41,932 bases of DNA from Porphyrobacter sp. TH134 (lineage in GTDB: Bacteria > Pseudomonadota > Alphaproteobacteria > Sphingomonadales > Sphingomonadaceae). The notes beneath the pieces are model-generated. The model did no database searches and was not told where the DNA came from. It was given only the letters and a program-made list of their open reading frames with translations. This document shows, one piece after another, positions 15,449-24,482 of this stretch. The number at the start of each line of letters is the position of its first letter. Within the stretch, counting starts at the first letter, position 1. The translations under genes were made by a program, and so were the position numbers. The DNA lies in the NCBI RefSeq assembly GCF_002855495.1, contig NZ_PKRO01000027.1, positions 1 to 41,932 on the forward strand. Reading direction: 5' to 3'.

Positions 15449-16870
15449 TTGTCCATCTTGGAGCATGAACTGTGGCAGTGGCTTTCACTGCTACAGCACG
15501 AACTCTTGCTGTTTGCCGGGGTGTTCTTCCTTATCGGTGCGCTCGACGATGTCGCGGTCGATGTTGCGTGGATGTGGTTGCGGGCCACTGGCCGGACCAT
15601 GACCGTTCATTGCAGCCGCATCGCGCTGCGTCAGCACAGCTTGTCCGGCCCCGTCGCCGTGCTGATCCCTGCCTGGCAGGAAGCCGCGGTGATCGGCCAG
15701 ACCATTCGCCATCTGCTCGAAACCTGGCCGCAGCCTGACATGCGCCTGTATGTCGGATGCTATCGCAATGATCCGGCCACGTTGGGCGCAGGCGTGGCGG
15801 CAGCGCGCAATGATCCGCGCCTGCGGCTGGTCATCCTCGGGCACGACGGGCCGACCACCAAAGCCGATTGCCTCAACCGGCTCTATGCGGCGCTGGCGCT
15901 GGACGAGGAACGCAGCGGGCGCCGTTTCGCCTTTGCGGTGTTTCACGATGCCGAGGATATGGTCGATCCCGGCGCGCTGGGCTTGCTTGATGAAACCATC
16001 GCAGCCGGCGCGGATTTCGTGCAATTGCCGGTCGAGCCCCTCGTGCCCCGTCAGCGCAGCTGGATCGCCCGGCAGATCGGCAGTCACTATTGCGAAGAAT
16101 TCGCCGAGGCCCACGGCAAGGCGATGATGGTGCGTGATGCGTTGGGGGCAGGCTTGCCAGGCGCTGGGGTCGGCTGTGCAGCGTCCCGCCGGGCGCTCGA
16201 TCGGCTGGTGGCGCGCCAGAGCGGGGGTCTGCCATTCGCCAGCGATTCGCTGACCGAGGATTACGAGCTTGGCCTTGCGATTGCCGCAGCGGGCGGGCGC
16301 TGCCGGTTTGTCCGGGCGCGGGGAGAGGATGGCCGGCTGGTCGCGACCCGCGCCTTTTTCCCGCATCGCTTTGATACCGCAGTGCGGCAGAAAAGCCGGT
16401 GGGTGCTGGGGATCGCCTTGCAGGGCTGGGACCGGGTCGGCTGGGCGGGCGGAGTGGCTGAATACTGGATGCGCGCGCGCGACCGGCGCGGGCCGATGAC
16501 GGCGCTGGTGCTGCTGGTGGGCTATGGGCTGGTGTTGCTGACCGGCGTGATGGGGGTGATGGTCGTGACCGGGGTGGCTGGCCCTGTCCCGCTGACCCCG
16601 CTGCTCAAGGGGGTGCTGATCGCCAATGGCGTCGCTTTTGCCTGGCGGATTGCCATGCGGTTTGCCTTCACCGCCCGCGAATACGGTCTTGCCGAAGGCA
16701 TGCGTGCGGTGCTGCGGGTGCCGCTTGCCAATATCATTGCGATCATCGCGGGACGGCGCGCGATACTCGCCTATGTCCAAACGCTGAGCGGGCATGCCGC
16801 GCTGTGGGACAAGACCGATCACGACGCACACCCGGCGCAAACTGCTTTGCTGGGCCAGGCCCAGCCATGA
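15449..16870 (+). CDS. NfrB-like family 2 glycosyltransferase, short form
   Basis: A 473-aa inner-membrane glycosyltransferase resembling NfrB (N4 adsorption protein B). One membrane helix lies near residues 15-35 (LLLFAGVFFLIGALDDVAVD). The GT2 domain (about 60-330) shows VLIPAWQEAAVIG, the DxD-like FHDAEDMVDP, SDSLTEDYELGLAI and the processive-enzyme signature RQKSRW. Two or three C-terminal membrane helices follow. The start is taken as TTG 15449, preceded by AAGGGGG at five bases; a GTG 21 codons upstream lacks a site. E. coli NfrB is about 745 aa and carries a C-terminal MshEN-type domain, which is missing here. The next gene, ten bases on, encodes an NfrA-like barrel, supporting a joint role in making and exporting a surface glycan. 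Confidence 0.82.
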   Translation: MSILEHELWQWLSLLQHELLLFAGVFFLIGALDDVAVDVAWMWLRATGRTMTVHCSRIALRQHSLSGPVAVLIPAWQEAAVIGQTIRHLLETWPQPDMRLYVGCYRNDPATLGAGVAAARNDPRLRLVILGHDGPTTKADCLNRLYAALALDEERSGRRFAFAVFHDAEDMVDPGALGLLDETIAAGADFVQLPVEPLVPRQRSWIARQIGSHYCEEFAEAHGKAMMVRDALGAGLPGAGVGCAASRRALDRLVARQSGGLPFASDSLTEDYELGLAIAAAGGRCRFVRARGEDGRLVATRAFFPHRFDTAVRQKSRWVLGIALQGWDRVGWAGGVAEYWMRARDRRGPMTALVLLVGYGLVLLTGVMGVMVVTGVAGPVPLTPLLKGVLIANGVAFAWRIAMRFAFTAREYGLAEGMRAVLRVPLANIIAIIAGRRAILAYVQTLSGHAALWDKTDHDAHPAQTALLGQAQP

Positions 16871-16880
16871 AGGCGCGGCG

Positions 16881-18020
16881 GTGAAAACAGGGCCGCCCGC
16901 AAGCCGTCCCAAGGGGGGGCCGCTGGTCATGCTGGCGCTTCTGATTGGCGGTTGGAGCGTGGGCCGTGTGGTCTGGTGGGAAAATCCCTTTGCCACCGTA
17001 GCGTTGGCGCAGCAGGGGCTTGTCGTGATCGCGCCGGTGCGGCCGGCTGCCATAATGATCGCCAATGGTACGAGCCGCGATGCAGCGCCAACCGTTCGCC
17101 GCCAAGGCACCGCGCCAGGCCGGGGCGGCATGACCGCGCTGTTGCAGATGGCTGACGTGCGCTCCCGGCGATCCCGCGTGGCAGGGCGTCTGGCGGGCGT
17201 GCAGGCTGAGGGGGGCGGTGCGATGGGTGACCTTTCCGGCCCTGCCTTTTCGTCAGCTTCTGCTCGCGCTCAAGCTTCAGCCCCGGATCCAGCACAGGTT
17301 TCTCCCCCGTTCCTGCCAATGCCGCCCCCCCGGTCGGCGGGCGCTGCGCCCGGTCGCTGGTCGCTGGATGCCTGGGCGTTCTGGCGGCAGGGGTCGAATG
17401 CGGCGCCGGTATCGCAGGGGCGGGTGCCGATCTATGGCGCAAGTCAGGCCGGCGCGGTGCTGCAATTTCGGCTTGTACCTAGCGACCGGCGCGATCTGCG
17501 GCTGTATGCCCGCGCTTACCGCGCGCTGGTGCAAGGCGGCGAAAGCGAGCTGGCGCTGGGCACATCGCTGCGCCCGGTGCCGGCTGTGCCGCTGCGATTG
17601 GCGGGCGAAGTGCGCTATACCGACACGCCCTTTGGCACATCGCTGCGCCCGGCCGCCTATGTCGTGACCGAAATCGCGCCGGTGCCGCTGCCACACGGTG
17701 CGCGGCTTGAGGCCTATGGACAGGCGGGCTGGGTCGGAGGGGCTGGGCGCACCGCCTTTGCCGACGGGCAAGCCAGCATCACCGCCGCCCTGCCGCAGAT
17801 CACGCGGGTCACTGACAACACGCTGCGCGTCAGCCTGGGGGCCGCGGCCTGGGGCGGGGCACAGCGCGATGCACAGCGGCTGGATATCGGCCCGACGCTG
17901 CGCTTCGATATGGCGATCGGCGCGGTGCCTGCGCGCGTGTCGGTTGACTGGCGCGAACGGATCGCGGGACAGGCCGCGCCCTATTCGGGGCTGACAGCGA
18001 CGCTCTCGACCAGCTTCTAG
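16881..18020 (+). CDS. NfrA C-terminal-like outer-membrane protein, lacks TPR part
   Basis: A 379-aa exported protein. The N-terminus has a hydrophobic signal or anchor (about residues 15-31, GGPLVMLALLIGGWSVG). A long Pro/Ala-rich low-complexity linker reaches about residue 175. A C-terminal half of amphipathic strands ends in Phe (SGLTATLSTSF), typical of a small beta-barrel like the NfrA C-terminal domain. E. coli NfrA is about 990 aa with TPR repeats before the barrel; those are absent. Start GTG 16881 follows AAGG eight bases upstream, ten bases after the glycosyltransferase stop. Position and barrel character indicate it is the export partner of that enzyme. Assignment rests mostly on context. 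Confidence 0.65.
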   Translation: MKTGPPASRPKGGPLVMLALLIGGWSVGRVVWWENPFATVALAQQGLVVIAPVRPAAIMIANGTSRDAAPTVRRQGTAPGRGGMTALLQMADVRSRRSRVAGRLAGVQAEGGGAMGDLSGPAFSSASARAQASAPDPAQVSPPFLPMPPPRSAGAAPGRWSLDAWAFWRQGSNAAPVSQGRVPIYGASQAGAVLQFRLVPSDRRDLRLYARAYRALVQGGESELALGTSLRPVPAVPLRLAGEVRYTDTPFGTSLRPAAYVVTEIAPVPLPHGARLEAYGQAGWVGGAGRTAFADGQASITAALPQITRVTDNTLRVSLGAAAWGGAQRDAQRLDIGPTLRFDMAIGAVPARVSVDWRERIAGQAAPYSGLTATLSTSF

Positions 18021-18118
18021 CCCGCTGTCCATGCGCCGACGCCAACAGGCAAAGACAAACGGGGATCGGGAACAAGCGCAGCTTTAATCCCGCGGCGCGG
18101 TGGGCTAGGCCTGCACGC

Positions 18119-19036
18119 ATGGACGTTTACCTGCCCATCGCGAATCTGTCGGTCAATGGCCTCTACATCGTGCTGCTGGGCGGGCTGACGGGGATTTTGT
18201 CAGGCCTGTTCGGGGTGGGCGGCGGCTTTCTGACCACGCCGCTGCTGATCTTTTACGGCATCCCGCCCACGGTCGCCGCCGCCTCGGCCGCAACCCAGGT
18301 CACCGGTGCCAGCGTTTCGGGCGTGCTCGCCCATTCGCGCCGCAAGGGGGTGGATTACCGGATGGGCGGGGTGATGGTGGGCGGCGGGATTGTTGGCGCG
18401 CTGATCGGGGCAGGCCTGTTCAGCGCTTTGCAATCGCTCGGTCAGATCGATGTTGTCATCTCGATCCTCTATGTCCTGATGCTCGGCTCGATCGGGATGC
18501 TCATGATGCGCGAGGCGGTGAGCACGCTGCGCCCCGGCCTGCTCGGCAAGATGGGCACACAGGTCAAGAAACGCCGCCACCACCCGCTGGTGGCCAACCT
18601 GCCCTATCGCTGGCGGTTCTATGCCTCGGGCCTGTATATCTCCCCGCTGGCGCCGGCCATTCTGGGGATGCTGGTGGGGATCCTGACCATGCTGATGGGG
18701 GTGGGCGGCGGCTTTCTGCTGGTGCCCGCGATGCTCTATATCCTCGGGATGAGCGGCAATGTGGTGGTCGGCACTTCGCTGTTCCAGATCCTGTTCGTGA
18801 CGATGGTGACCACCATGACCCACGCGCTGACGACCAAGGCGGTCGATCTGGTGCTGGCGGCGCTGCTGCTGCTGGGATCGGTGTTGGGCGCGCAGTTCGG
18901 CACGCAGATCGCGCTGAAGGCCCGGCCCGAACTGCTGCGCCTTGCCCTGGCCGCGCTCGTGCTGCTGATCGCGCTGCGGATGCTCTACGGGCTCGGGGTG
19001 CAGCCGGACGAGATCTACACCGTGGTGCCGCTTTGA
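18119..19036 (+). CDS. TauE/SafE-family sulfite/sulfonate exporter
   Basis: A 305-aa inner-membrane transporter with about eight helices and the two family repeats, each opening with a glycine-rich motif: GLTGILSGLFGVGGGFLTTPLL near residue 22 and GILTMLMGVGGGFLLVPAML near 180. Family members export sulfite, sulfoacetate or related organosulfur anions. The adjoining gene (19047) encodes a TIGR02186 protein; this pairing is common in alphaproteobacteria, so the two probably form one functional unit. The substrate is unknown. Confidence 0.92.
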   Translation: MDVYLPIANLSVNGLYIVLLGGLTGILSGLFGVGGGFLTTPLLIFYGIPPTVAAASAATQVTGASVSGVLAHSRRKGVDYRMGGVMVGGGIVGALIGAGLFSALQSLGQIDVVISILYVLMLGSIGMLMMREAVSTLRPGLLGKMGTQVKKRRHHPLVANLPYRWRFYASGLYISPLAPAILGMLVGILTMLMGVGGGFLLVPAMLYILGMSGNVVVGTSLFQILFVTMVTTMTHALTTKAVDLVLAALLLLGSVLGAQFGTQIALKARPELLRLALAALVLLIALRMLYGLGVQPDEIYTVVPL

Positions 19037-19046
19037 GGGCGGCGCG

Positions 19047-19814
19047 GTGAGGCTGGCGCAGCGGGCGGCGCTGGCCGCGCTGGCGTGGCTTACCCTTTCT
19101 GCCCAACGCGAGCCGGTGCTGGTGCCGGCGGTCAGCCAATCCCTGATCGAGGTGCAACAGGGTTTCACCGGCGCACGGCTGCTGCTTTACGGTGCGGTGA
19201 TCGATCCGGCGGGGGCGGGCGCGCGCAGCGCGGATTATGACATCGTCGTCGTGCTCAAAGGCCCGTCCGAGGCCGTCCGCATCCGCGAAAAGGAACGTGT
19301 TGCCGGGATCTGGGCCAATGCCGGATCCAGCGATTTCCGGTCAGCCCCGGCGTTCTTTGCGGTAGCATCCTCGCGCCCGGTGCGCGAAATCGTCGATGAA
19401 CGCACCGCGGCAATCTATGAACTGGGAACCGACTTCATCCAGCTATCGCCGTCCGGCCAGATCGAGCCGGAAGAACAGGCCCGCTTCGCCCGGGGGCTGG
19501 TCGAACTGCGGCGGCGCCAGGGGCTGTATCAGGAAGACCCGCGCGGGGTGAGCATTGCCGAAAAGGTGCTCTATCAGGCCCGCATCGATCTGCCTTCCAA
19601 CGTCACCACCGGACGCTACACCGCGGAAACCTTTGCGATTGCCCGGGGCCGGGTGCTGGCCAGTGCGACGGCCCGGATCGAAGTGGTGAAGGCCGGGCTG
19701 GAAGGTCGCGTGGTCACTGCCTCACAGCGCTGGTCGTTCTTCTACGGGCTTGGCGCGATCGCGCTTTCGCTGGGGATGGGGTGGCTGGCTGGGCGGCTGT
19801 TTGCGCGCACCTGA
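19047..19814 (+). CDS. TIGR02186 / Alph_Pro_TM family membrane protein
   Basis: A 255-aa protein of a family restricted largely to alphaproteobacteria. An N-terminal signal sequence (about residues 1-18) precedes a periplasmic beta-rich domain with DIVVVLKGPSEAVRIREKERVAGIWAN, ELGTDFIQL and an Ig-like second part (LPSNVTTGRYTAETF). One C-terminal transmembrane helix spans about 230-250 (FFYGLGAIALSLGMGWLAG). Start GTG 19047, ten bases after the TauE stop, implies one transcript. No catalytic residues are known for the family; an accessory role to the TauE exporter is inferred. Confidence 0.88.
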   Translation: MRLAQRAALAALAWLTLSAQREPVLVPAVSQSLIEVQQGFTGARLLLYGAVIDPAGAGARSADYDIVVVLKGPSEAVRIREKERVAGIWANAGSSDFRSAPAFFAVASSRPVREIVDERTAAIYELGTDFIQLSPSGQIEPEEQARFARGLVELRRRQGLYQEDPRGVSIAEKVLYQARIDLPSNVTTGRYTAETFAIARGRVLASATARIEVVKAGLEGRVVTASQRWSFFYGLGAIALSLGMGWLAGRLFART

Positions 19815-19906
19815 ACCGGAGCGGGCCGCAAAGACGTTGACCCGATCTTAACCCAACCCATCGTACCCCCCGGCCTCGCATAAGGCGGCGCAGGGGAAAG
19901 GCGCAA

Positions 19907-21604
19907 ATGACCGATCACGGCAGGCAGGATTTTGAGCGCTTCACCGGACCCAATCCGACCGGCGCCGAAGAAGTGGCATCGGCCTATGCCACTGGCGCCC
20001 ACGACAATTCGCGCCTGCCGATTGGCGTGGTGCTGGAAATCTCCGGCTCAGGCTCGCAAATCGCGCTCGACCTGCAACGCATCAACGAATGCATGGCCGA
20101 TGCCGATCCCTCGGTGCAAATGGCCGGGCAGGTGGGCAGCCAGATCAAGATCCGCGTTGGCGACAGCTGGCTGCTGGCCAATGTGCGCGATCAGCGCAAG
20201 GACCGCCGCACCGACGGCGGGATCATCGCCCATATCGATTTCCTTGGCGAAGGCGGCGAGGAAAAGCTGACAGGCCGCATCAGCGGCTTCCGGCGCGGGG
20301 TCACCCGCTATCCGATCCCCGGTGCGATGATCTATCCCGCCACCACCCGCGATCTGGAACAGATCTATGCGAGCGATGGGCGCGCCAGCATCACCATCGG
20401 CAAGGTCTTCCCCACCAAGGATATCCGCGCCGGCCTGTATATCGACGCGATGCTGGGCAAGCACTTCGCGCTGCTGGGATCGACCGGCACCGGCAAGTCG
20501 ACCAGCGCCGCGCTGATCCTGCACAGGATCTGCGAAGCCGCGCCCAAGGGTCACATCGTGATGATCGACCCGCACGGCGAATACTCTGCCGCGTTCCGCA
20601 CGACGGGGCAGATCCTCGACGTGTCGAACCTGCAAATGCCCTACTGGCTGATGAACTTCGAGGAGCATTGCGAAGTGCTGCTGTCGAGCAGCGGCAACGA
20701 ACGCCAGGTCGATAGCGACATTCTGGCCAAGTGCCTGCTGGCCGCACGCTCGAAGAACCGGCTGGCCCAGACGATGGGCAAGATCACCGTGGATTCGCCC
20801 ATCCCCTATCTGCTGTCCGACTTCGGCAACATCCTGCAAGACGAAATGGGCAAGCTCGACAAGGCAACCTCGTCCGCGCCCTATATGCGGATCAAGGGCA
20901 AGCTTGACGAGATCAAGGCCGATCCGCGTTACCAGTTCATGTTCTCAGGGATGCTGGTGGGCGACACCATGGTCGACTTCATCGGCAAGATTTTCCGGAT
21001 GCCGGGTCATGGCAGACCGATCTCGATCATCGATGTGTCGGGCGTGCCGTCCGACATCACCTCGACCGTGGTTGCGGTGCTCTCGCGCCTCGTGTTCGAT
21101 TTTGCGATCTGGGGCCGCGAGGAAAAGACCCGGCCGGTGCTGCTGGTGTGCGAAGAAGCCCACCGCTACGTGCCCAATGAAAAGAACGCCGATGGATCAT
21201 CGGTCGGCAAGATCCTCAGCCGCATCGCCAAGGAAGGCCGCAAATACGGCATCAGCCTTGGCCTGATTACCCAGCGCCCCTCCGACCTTGCCGAAGGCGT
21301 GCTGTCGCAGTGCGGCACGATTATCGCGATGCGGCTCAACAACGACCGCGACCAGGCTTTCGTGCGGTCCGCCATGCCCGAAGGCGCGCGCGGGTTCCTG
21401 GATTCGATCCCGGCGCTGCGCAACCGCGAATGCATCATCTGCGGCGAAGGCGTGGCGATTCCGATCCGGGTCAGCTTCGACAACCTTGAAGAACACAAAC
21501 GCCCCGCTTCCGAAGACCCGAGCTTCGCTGAATTGTGGAGCACCGACGGCGGCGAGGAAGAACTGGTCGAACGCGTGGTGATGCGCTGGAGATCGCAGGG
21601 TTGA
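19907..21604 (+). CDS. HerA-like DUF87 ATPase
   Basis: A 565-aa RecA/FtsK-fold ATPase of the HerA type. The N-terminal part (about residues 35-175) is beta-rich, like the HAS-barrel of HerA. Walker A is GSTGTGKST near residue 192 and Walker B is VLLVCEEAH near 408. Downstream are a conserved arginine-containing block (ISRIAKEGRKYGISLGLITQRP) and MRLNNDRDQAFV. HerA hexamers pump or unwind DNA with NurA in archaea and in Sir2-HerA or DUF4297-HerA defence systems. No NurA, Sir2 or nuclease gene adjoins it, so a defence role is not supported; a stand-alone housekeeping copy is more likely. ATG 19907 has AGGGGAAAGG upstream. Confidence 0.9.
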   Translation: MTDHGRQDFERFTGPNPTGAEEVASAYATGAHDNSRLPIGVVLEISGSGSQIALDLQRINECMADADPSVQMAGQVGSQIKIRVGDSWLLANVRDQRKDRRTDGGIIAHIDFLGEGGEEKLTGRISGFRRGVTRYPIPGAMIYPATTRDLEQIYASDGRASITIGKVFPTKDIRAGLYIDAMLGKHFALLGSTGTGKSTSAALILHRICEAAPKGHIVMIDPHGEYSAAFRTTGQILDVSNLQMPYWLMNFEEHCEVLLSSSGNERQVDSDILAKCLLAARSKNRLAQTMGKITVDSPIPYLLSDFGNILQDEMGKLDKATSSAPYMRIKGKLDEIKADPRYQFMFSGMLVGDTMVDFIGKIFRMPGHGRPISIIDVSGVPSDITSTVVAVLSRLVFDFAIWGREEKTRPVLLVCEEAHRYVPNEKNADGSSVGKILSRIAKEGRKYGISLGLITQRPSDLAEGVLSQCGTIIAMRLNNDRDQAFVRSAMPEGARGFLDSIPALRNRECIICGEGVAIPIRVSFDNLEEHKRPASEDPSFAELWSTDGGEEELVERVVMRWRSQG

Positions 21605-21612
21605 GTATTTGT

Positions 21613-21805
21613 GTTCCGCACCGCGTCAGCGGCGCGGAACCCTCGCTCACTCGGCCTAAAGGCCGCGTCGCTGCGGGAGGCGCCACACACTCACACTTGC
21701 GAACTGGCTCGGCCCGCCAACGGACGGGCCGCAAGGGCGACCGCCCGCCCGCAGGCGCTCGCGCGAAGTGCGAAACGCGCCGAGGACGTGCCCGCGGAGG
21801 CGGGC
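21613..21805. repeat. cluster of four GC-rich hairpins after the HerA-like gene
   Basis: Four inverted repeats lie in a gap of 212 bp. GTTCCGC-A-CCGC with GCGG-C-GCGGAAC spans 21613-21640. CGGCC-TAAA-GGCCG spans 21652-21665. GGCCCG with CGGGCC spans 21711-21730. GCCCGC-GGAG-GCGGGC spans 21790-21805. The first could end the HerA-like transcript but has no T tract. The density is unlike other gaps here; possible uses are bidirectional termination or a repeated element. No ORF in this stretch looks genuine. Confidence 0.6.
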
Positions 21806-21816
21806 GCGCAAACAAG

Positions 21817-22551
21817 CTACGTTCCGCGCGTATCGCCGTAAAGGTGGATATGCAGCCGGTCGCTCATGCGGAACCCGTGCTTCAGGCAAAGGTCTGACAG
21901 CCACACCTGCCGTTCCCGCTGGGCCGCGCTGTCGGTGCCTTCGGCCATCAGAAACACGCGTTTGGGCCTGAAGCGGTAGCGCTGCTGAAGCGCCAGAACC
22001 TCTGCGACATCATCCGGCGCGGCGATCACGAACTTCAGGAACGCGCGCGGATCAGTCGCCCAAGCATCCAGCCGCTCGGGGATCAGCGCCAGATCGGCCG
22101 GGTTGCCCGAGTGCGCCAGTTTGGGGCTGACATTGTACTGATCGACCCGCACATCCAGCCGCGCTGGCGGGGCGACGGTGCCGTTGGTTTCGATCTCCAC
22201 ACTGATATCCGGCAGGTACGCCAGCATCTCCGCCAGCGCGCCCGCCTGCAACAGCGGCTCGCCCCCGGTGATGACAAGGCGCTTCTGGCCCAGCGCGGCG
22301 ATCCGCTCCGCCGTTTCGGCAGGGGTCAGCGTCACCTGATTGGCGCGGCGATCAAACGCGATCCCATCGCGGTGCGGGCGGTTATCGCCTTCAAACCGCC
22401 AAGTGTAAGCCGTGTCGCACCACGTACAGGCGAGGTTGCAGCGTGACAGCCGCACAAACGCCACCGGCATTCCGGCAGACGGCCCTTCGCCTTGCAGGCT
22501 GGCGAAAATCTCCGGCCCGCCGTTGTCATCGGTGGCAAGGGTGAGGTTCAT
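21817..22551 (-). CDS. queE: 7-carboxy-7-deazaguanine synthase QueE
   Basis: A 244-aa radical SAM enzyme that converts carboxytetrahydropterin to 7-carboxy-7-deazaguanine in the queuosine pathway. An iron-sulfur cluster motif C-x3-C-x2-C is present in RCNLACTWCDT near residue 31. The N-terminus (PEIFASLQGEGPSAGMP) is typical of QueE, as are LVITGGEPLLQ, VEIETNGT and VDQYNVSPKLAHSGN. Length is normal. ATG 22551 lies seven bases after the ABC-F stop, so it is probably the last gene of that transcript. Other queuosine genes (queC, queD) are not in the window. Confidence 0.95.
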   Translation of the reverse strand: MNLTLATDDNGGPEIFASLQGEGPSAGMPVAFVRLSRCNLACTWCDTAYTWRFEGDNRPHRDGIAFDRRANQVTLTPAETAERIAALGQKRLVITGGEPLLQAGALAEMLAYLPDISVEIETNGTVAPPARLDVRVDQYNVSPKLAHSGNPADLALIPERLDAWATDPRAFLKFVIAAPDDVAEVLALQQRYRFRPKRVFLMAEGTDSAAQRERQVWLSDLCLKHGFRMSDRLHIHLYGDTRGT

Positions 22552-22558
22552 GCCGGGC

Positions 22559-24415
22559 TTACGCCGCCTCGATCGCTTCGAGCACGGTGCTGGCCGCCAG
22601 CCAGGCTTCTTCCGCTTTGGCCAGCGCATCGGCGGCTTCGGCCCGCTGGGCAACCAGCCGCTGCATCGCGCTGCCCTGCGGTCCGCTGGGCGCCGTGCTT
22701 TGGGCAAGGATCTGCTGGTCGAGCCGCTCCACCTCGGCTGACAGGCGAGCAATGGCGCTTTCCGCCTTGGTGAGATCGGACTGCGCGCTGCGCATGTCAC
22801 TGCCCGCGTTGCCGCGCGCCCCCTTGCCCTTGGCCCCGCCACCCTTGGGTTGATTGCGGCCGAGGATGAAGTCGATGTAATCCTCCATGCTCCCGGCATA
22901 TTCGCGCGCGGTGCCATTATCGACGAGGATCAGGCGGTCGGCGGTCAGTTCGACCATGTGGCGATCGTGGCTGATGAGGATCACCGCCCCCGAATAACTG
23001 TTGAGCGCCTGGATCAGCGCCTCACGCGCGTCGACATCCAAGTGGTTGGTCGGCTCGTCCAGGATCAGCAGATGCGGCGCATCGCGCGTGATCAGCGCCA
23101 GCGCCAGCCGCGCGCGCTCCCCGCCCGAAAGCTTGTCGACCCGCTGCTGCGCGCGCGGCCCCGAAAAGCCGAAGCGCCCCAATTGCGCGCGGATCGCGCC
23201 TTGCGAGGCCCCTTCCATCGCCCGGTTCATCAGATCGAGCGGGGTATCCTCGCCCGCCAGTTCCTCCACCTGATACTGGGTGAAGTATCCGACCTTGAGC
23301 TTGCCGGGCGCGTTGATTGCGCCCTCGGCTGGGGTCAGCTGCGAGGCCAGCAGCCGCGCCAGCGTGGTCTTGCCGTTGCCGTTGCGGCCCAGCAGGGCGA
23401 TGCGATCATCGGCCTCGATCCGGAAGTTCAGCCGCTTGAGGATCGGCGGCGCCTCGCCGTAACCCACCGCTGCCTGTTCCACCGTAATCATCGGCGACTT
23501 CATTTCCGCCGGATCAGGGAAATCGAAGCTTAGCGTCGGGTCTTCCATCATTGCCGCAATCGGCTGCATCTTGGCGAGCATCTTGGCGCGCGACTGGGCC
23601 TGCTTGGCGGTCGAGGCGCGGGCGGAATTGCGGGCGACATAATCCTGAAGCCGCGCCCGCTGCGCATCCTGCGAGGCCTTCGCCGCCGCGAGCTGCGCGG
23701 CGCGTTCGGCCCGCTGTTTCTCAAATGCGTCATACCCGCCCGGATAGAGCGTCAGCTGCCCGCCTTGCAGGTGCAGGATGTGATCGACGACCTTGTTGAG
23801 GAGGTCGCGTTCGTGGCTGATGACGACCAGCGTGGCGGGATAGGATTTGAGGAAGTTCTCCAGCCACAACGTCGCTTCAAGGTCGAGGTGGTTGCTGGGC
23901 TCGTCCAGCAGCAGGATGTCAGGTTCGGAAAACAGCAGCGCGCCCAGGGCGATGCGCATCTTCCAGCCGCCCGAAAAGCTGTCGACCGGGCGCTGCTGCA
24001 TTTCGTCATCAAAGCCCAGACCATTGAGGATCTTGGCCGCGCGCGCCGGGGCGCTGTAGGCGTCGATGGCGAGCAGGCGTTCGTGCACATCGCCCATCCG
24101 GTCCATGTCGGTGCAGGTTTCCAGCTCGGCGAGCAGCGCGGCGCGCTCGGTGGCAGACGCCAACACCACCTCCTCAGGCGTCATGCTGCCGCTGGGGGCT
24201 TCCTGCGCGATATAGCCGATCTTGGCGCGCGATGGCTTGCTGATTTCGCCGTCATCAGGCTCGATCTCGCCGATCAGCGCCTTCATCAGCGTGGATTTGC
24301 CAGCGCCGTTGCGGCCGATCAGCCCCACGCGCGCGCCCACCGGCACCGTCGCACTGGCGCGTTCAAGAATGGCCCGGCCGCCAAGCCGCACTGTGACACC
24401 GTCAATGGTAAGCAT
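22559..24415 (-). CDS. ABC-F family ATPase (Uup/YheS-like)
   Basis: A 618-aa soluble protein with two ABC cassettes and no membrane segments. These proteins act on ribosomes. Cassette 1: Walker A GRNGAGKST near residue 35, signature SFSGGWKMR, Walker B ILLLDEPSNHLDLE. Cassette 2: Walker A GRNGNGKTT near 345, signature LSGGERARLAL, Walker B LLILDEPTNHLD. A charged linker between them (about 240-300, RAERAAQLAAAKASQDAQRA) corresponds to the P-site tRNA interaction motif. The C-terminal tail (about 525-618) is a glycine/lysine patch and then coiled coil. Resistance-type ABC-F proteins usually have longer linkers, so a housekeeping role is likelier. Confidence 0.93.
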   Translation of the reverse strand: MLTIDGVTVRLGGRAILERASATVPVGARVGLIGRNGAGKSTLMKALIGEIEPDDGEISKPSRAKIGYIAQEAPSGSMTPEEVVLASATERAALLAELETCTDMDRMGDVHERLLAIDAYSAPARAAKILNGLGFDDEMQQRPVDSFSGGWKMRIALGALLFSEPDILLLDEPSNHLDLEATLWLENFLKSYPATLVVISHERDLLNKVVDHILHLQGGQLTLYPGGYDAFEKQRAERAAQLAAAKASQDAQRARLQDYVARNSARASTAKQAQSRAKMLAKMQPIAAMMEDPTLSFDFPDPAEMKSPMITVEQAAVGYGEAPPILKRLNFRIEADDRIALLGRNGNGKTTLARLLASQLTPAEGAINAPGKLKVGYFTQYQVEELAGEDTPLDLMNRAMEGASQGAIRAQLGRFGFSGPRAQQRVDKLSGGERARLALALITRDAPHLLILDEPTNHLDVDAREALIQALNSYSGAVILISHDRHMVELTADRLILVDNGTAREYAGSMEDYIDFILGRNQPKGGGAKGKGARGNAGSDMRSAQSDLTKAESAIARLSAEVERLDQQILAQSTAPSGPQGSAMQRLVAQRAEAADALAKAEEAWLAASTVLEAIEAA

Positions 24416-24482
24416 GCGCGCGCCCTTAACAGCCTATCGCTGGCTGCCCAAAGGAAATCACGCGGACGGGTGCAGGGGGGGG

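Noticed and set aside
15491..17131. 546-aa minus-strand frame opposite the NfrB-like gene
   Set aside because: Long only because of GC-rich third positions; the plus strand has the glycosyltransferase motifs.
19907..21604. HerA-like ATPase as part of an antiphage system
   Set aside because: There is no adjacent Sir2, NurA, DUF4297 or other nuclease; the neighbours are housekeeping genes and the GC content is native.
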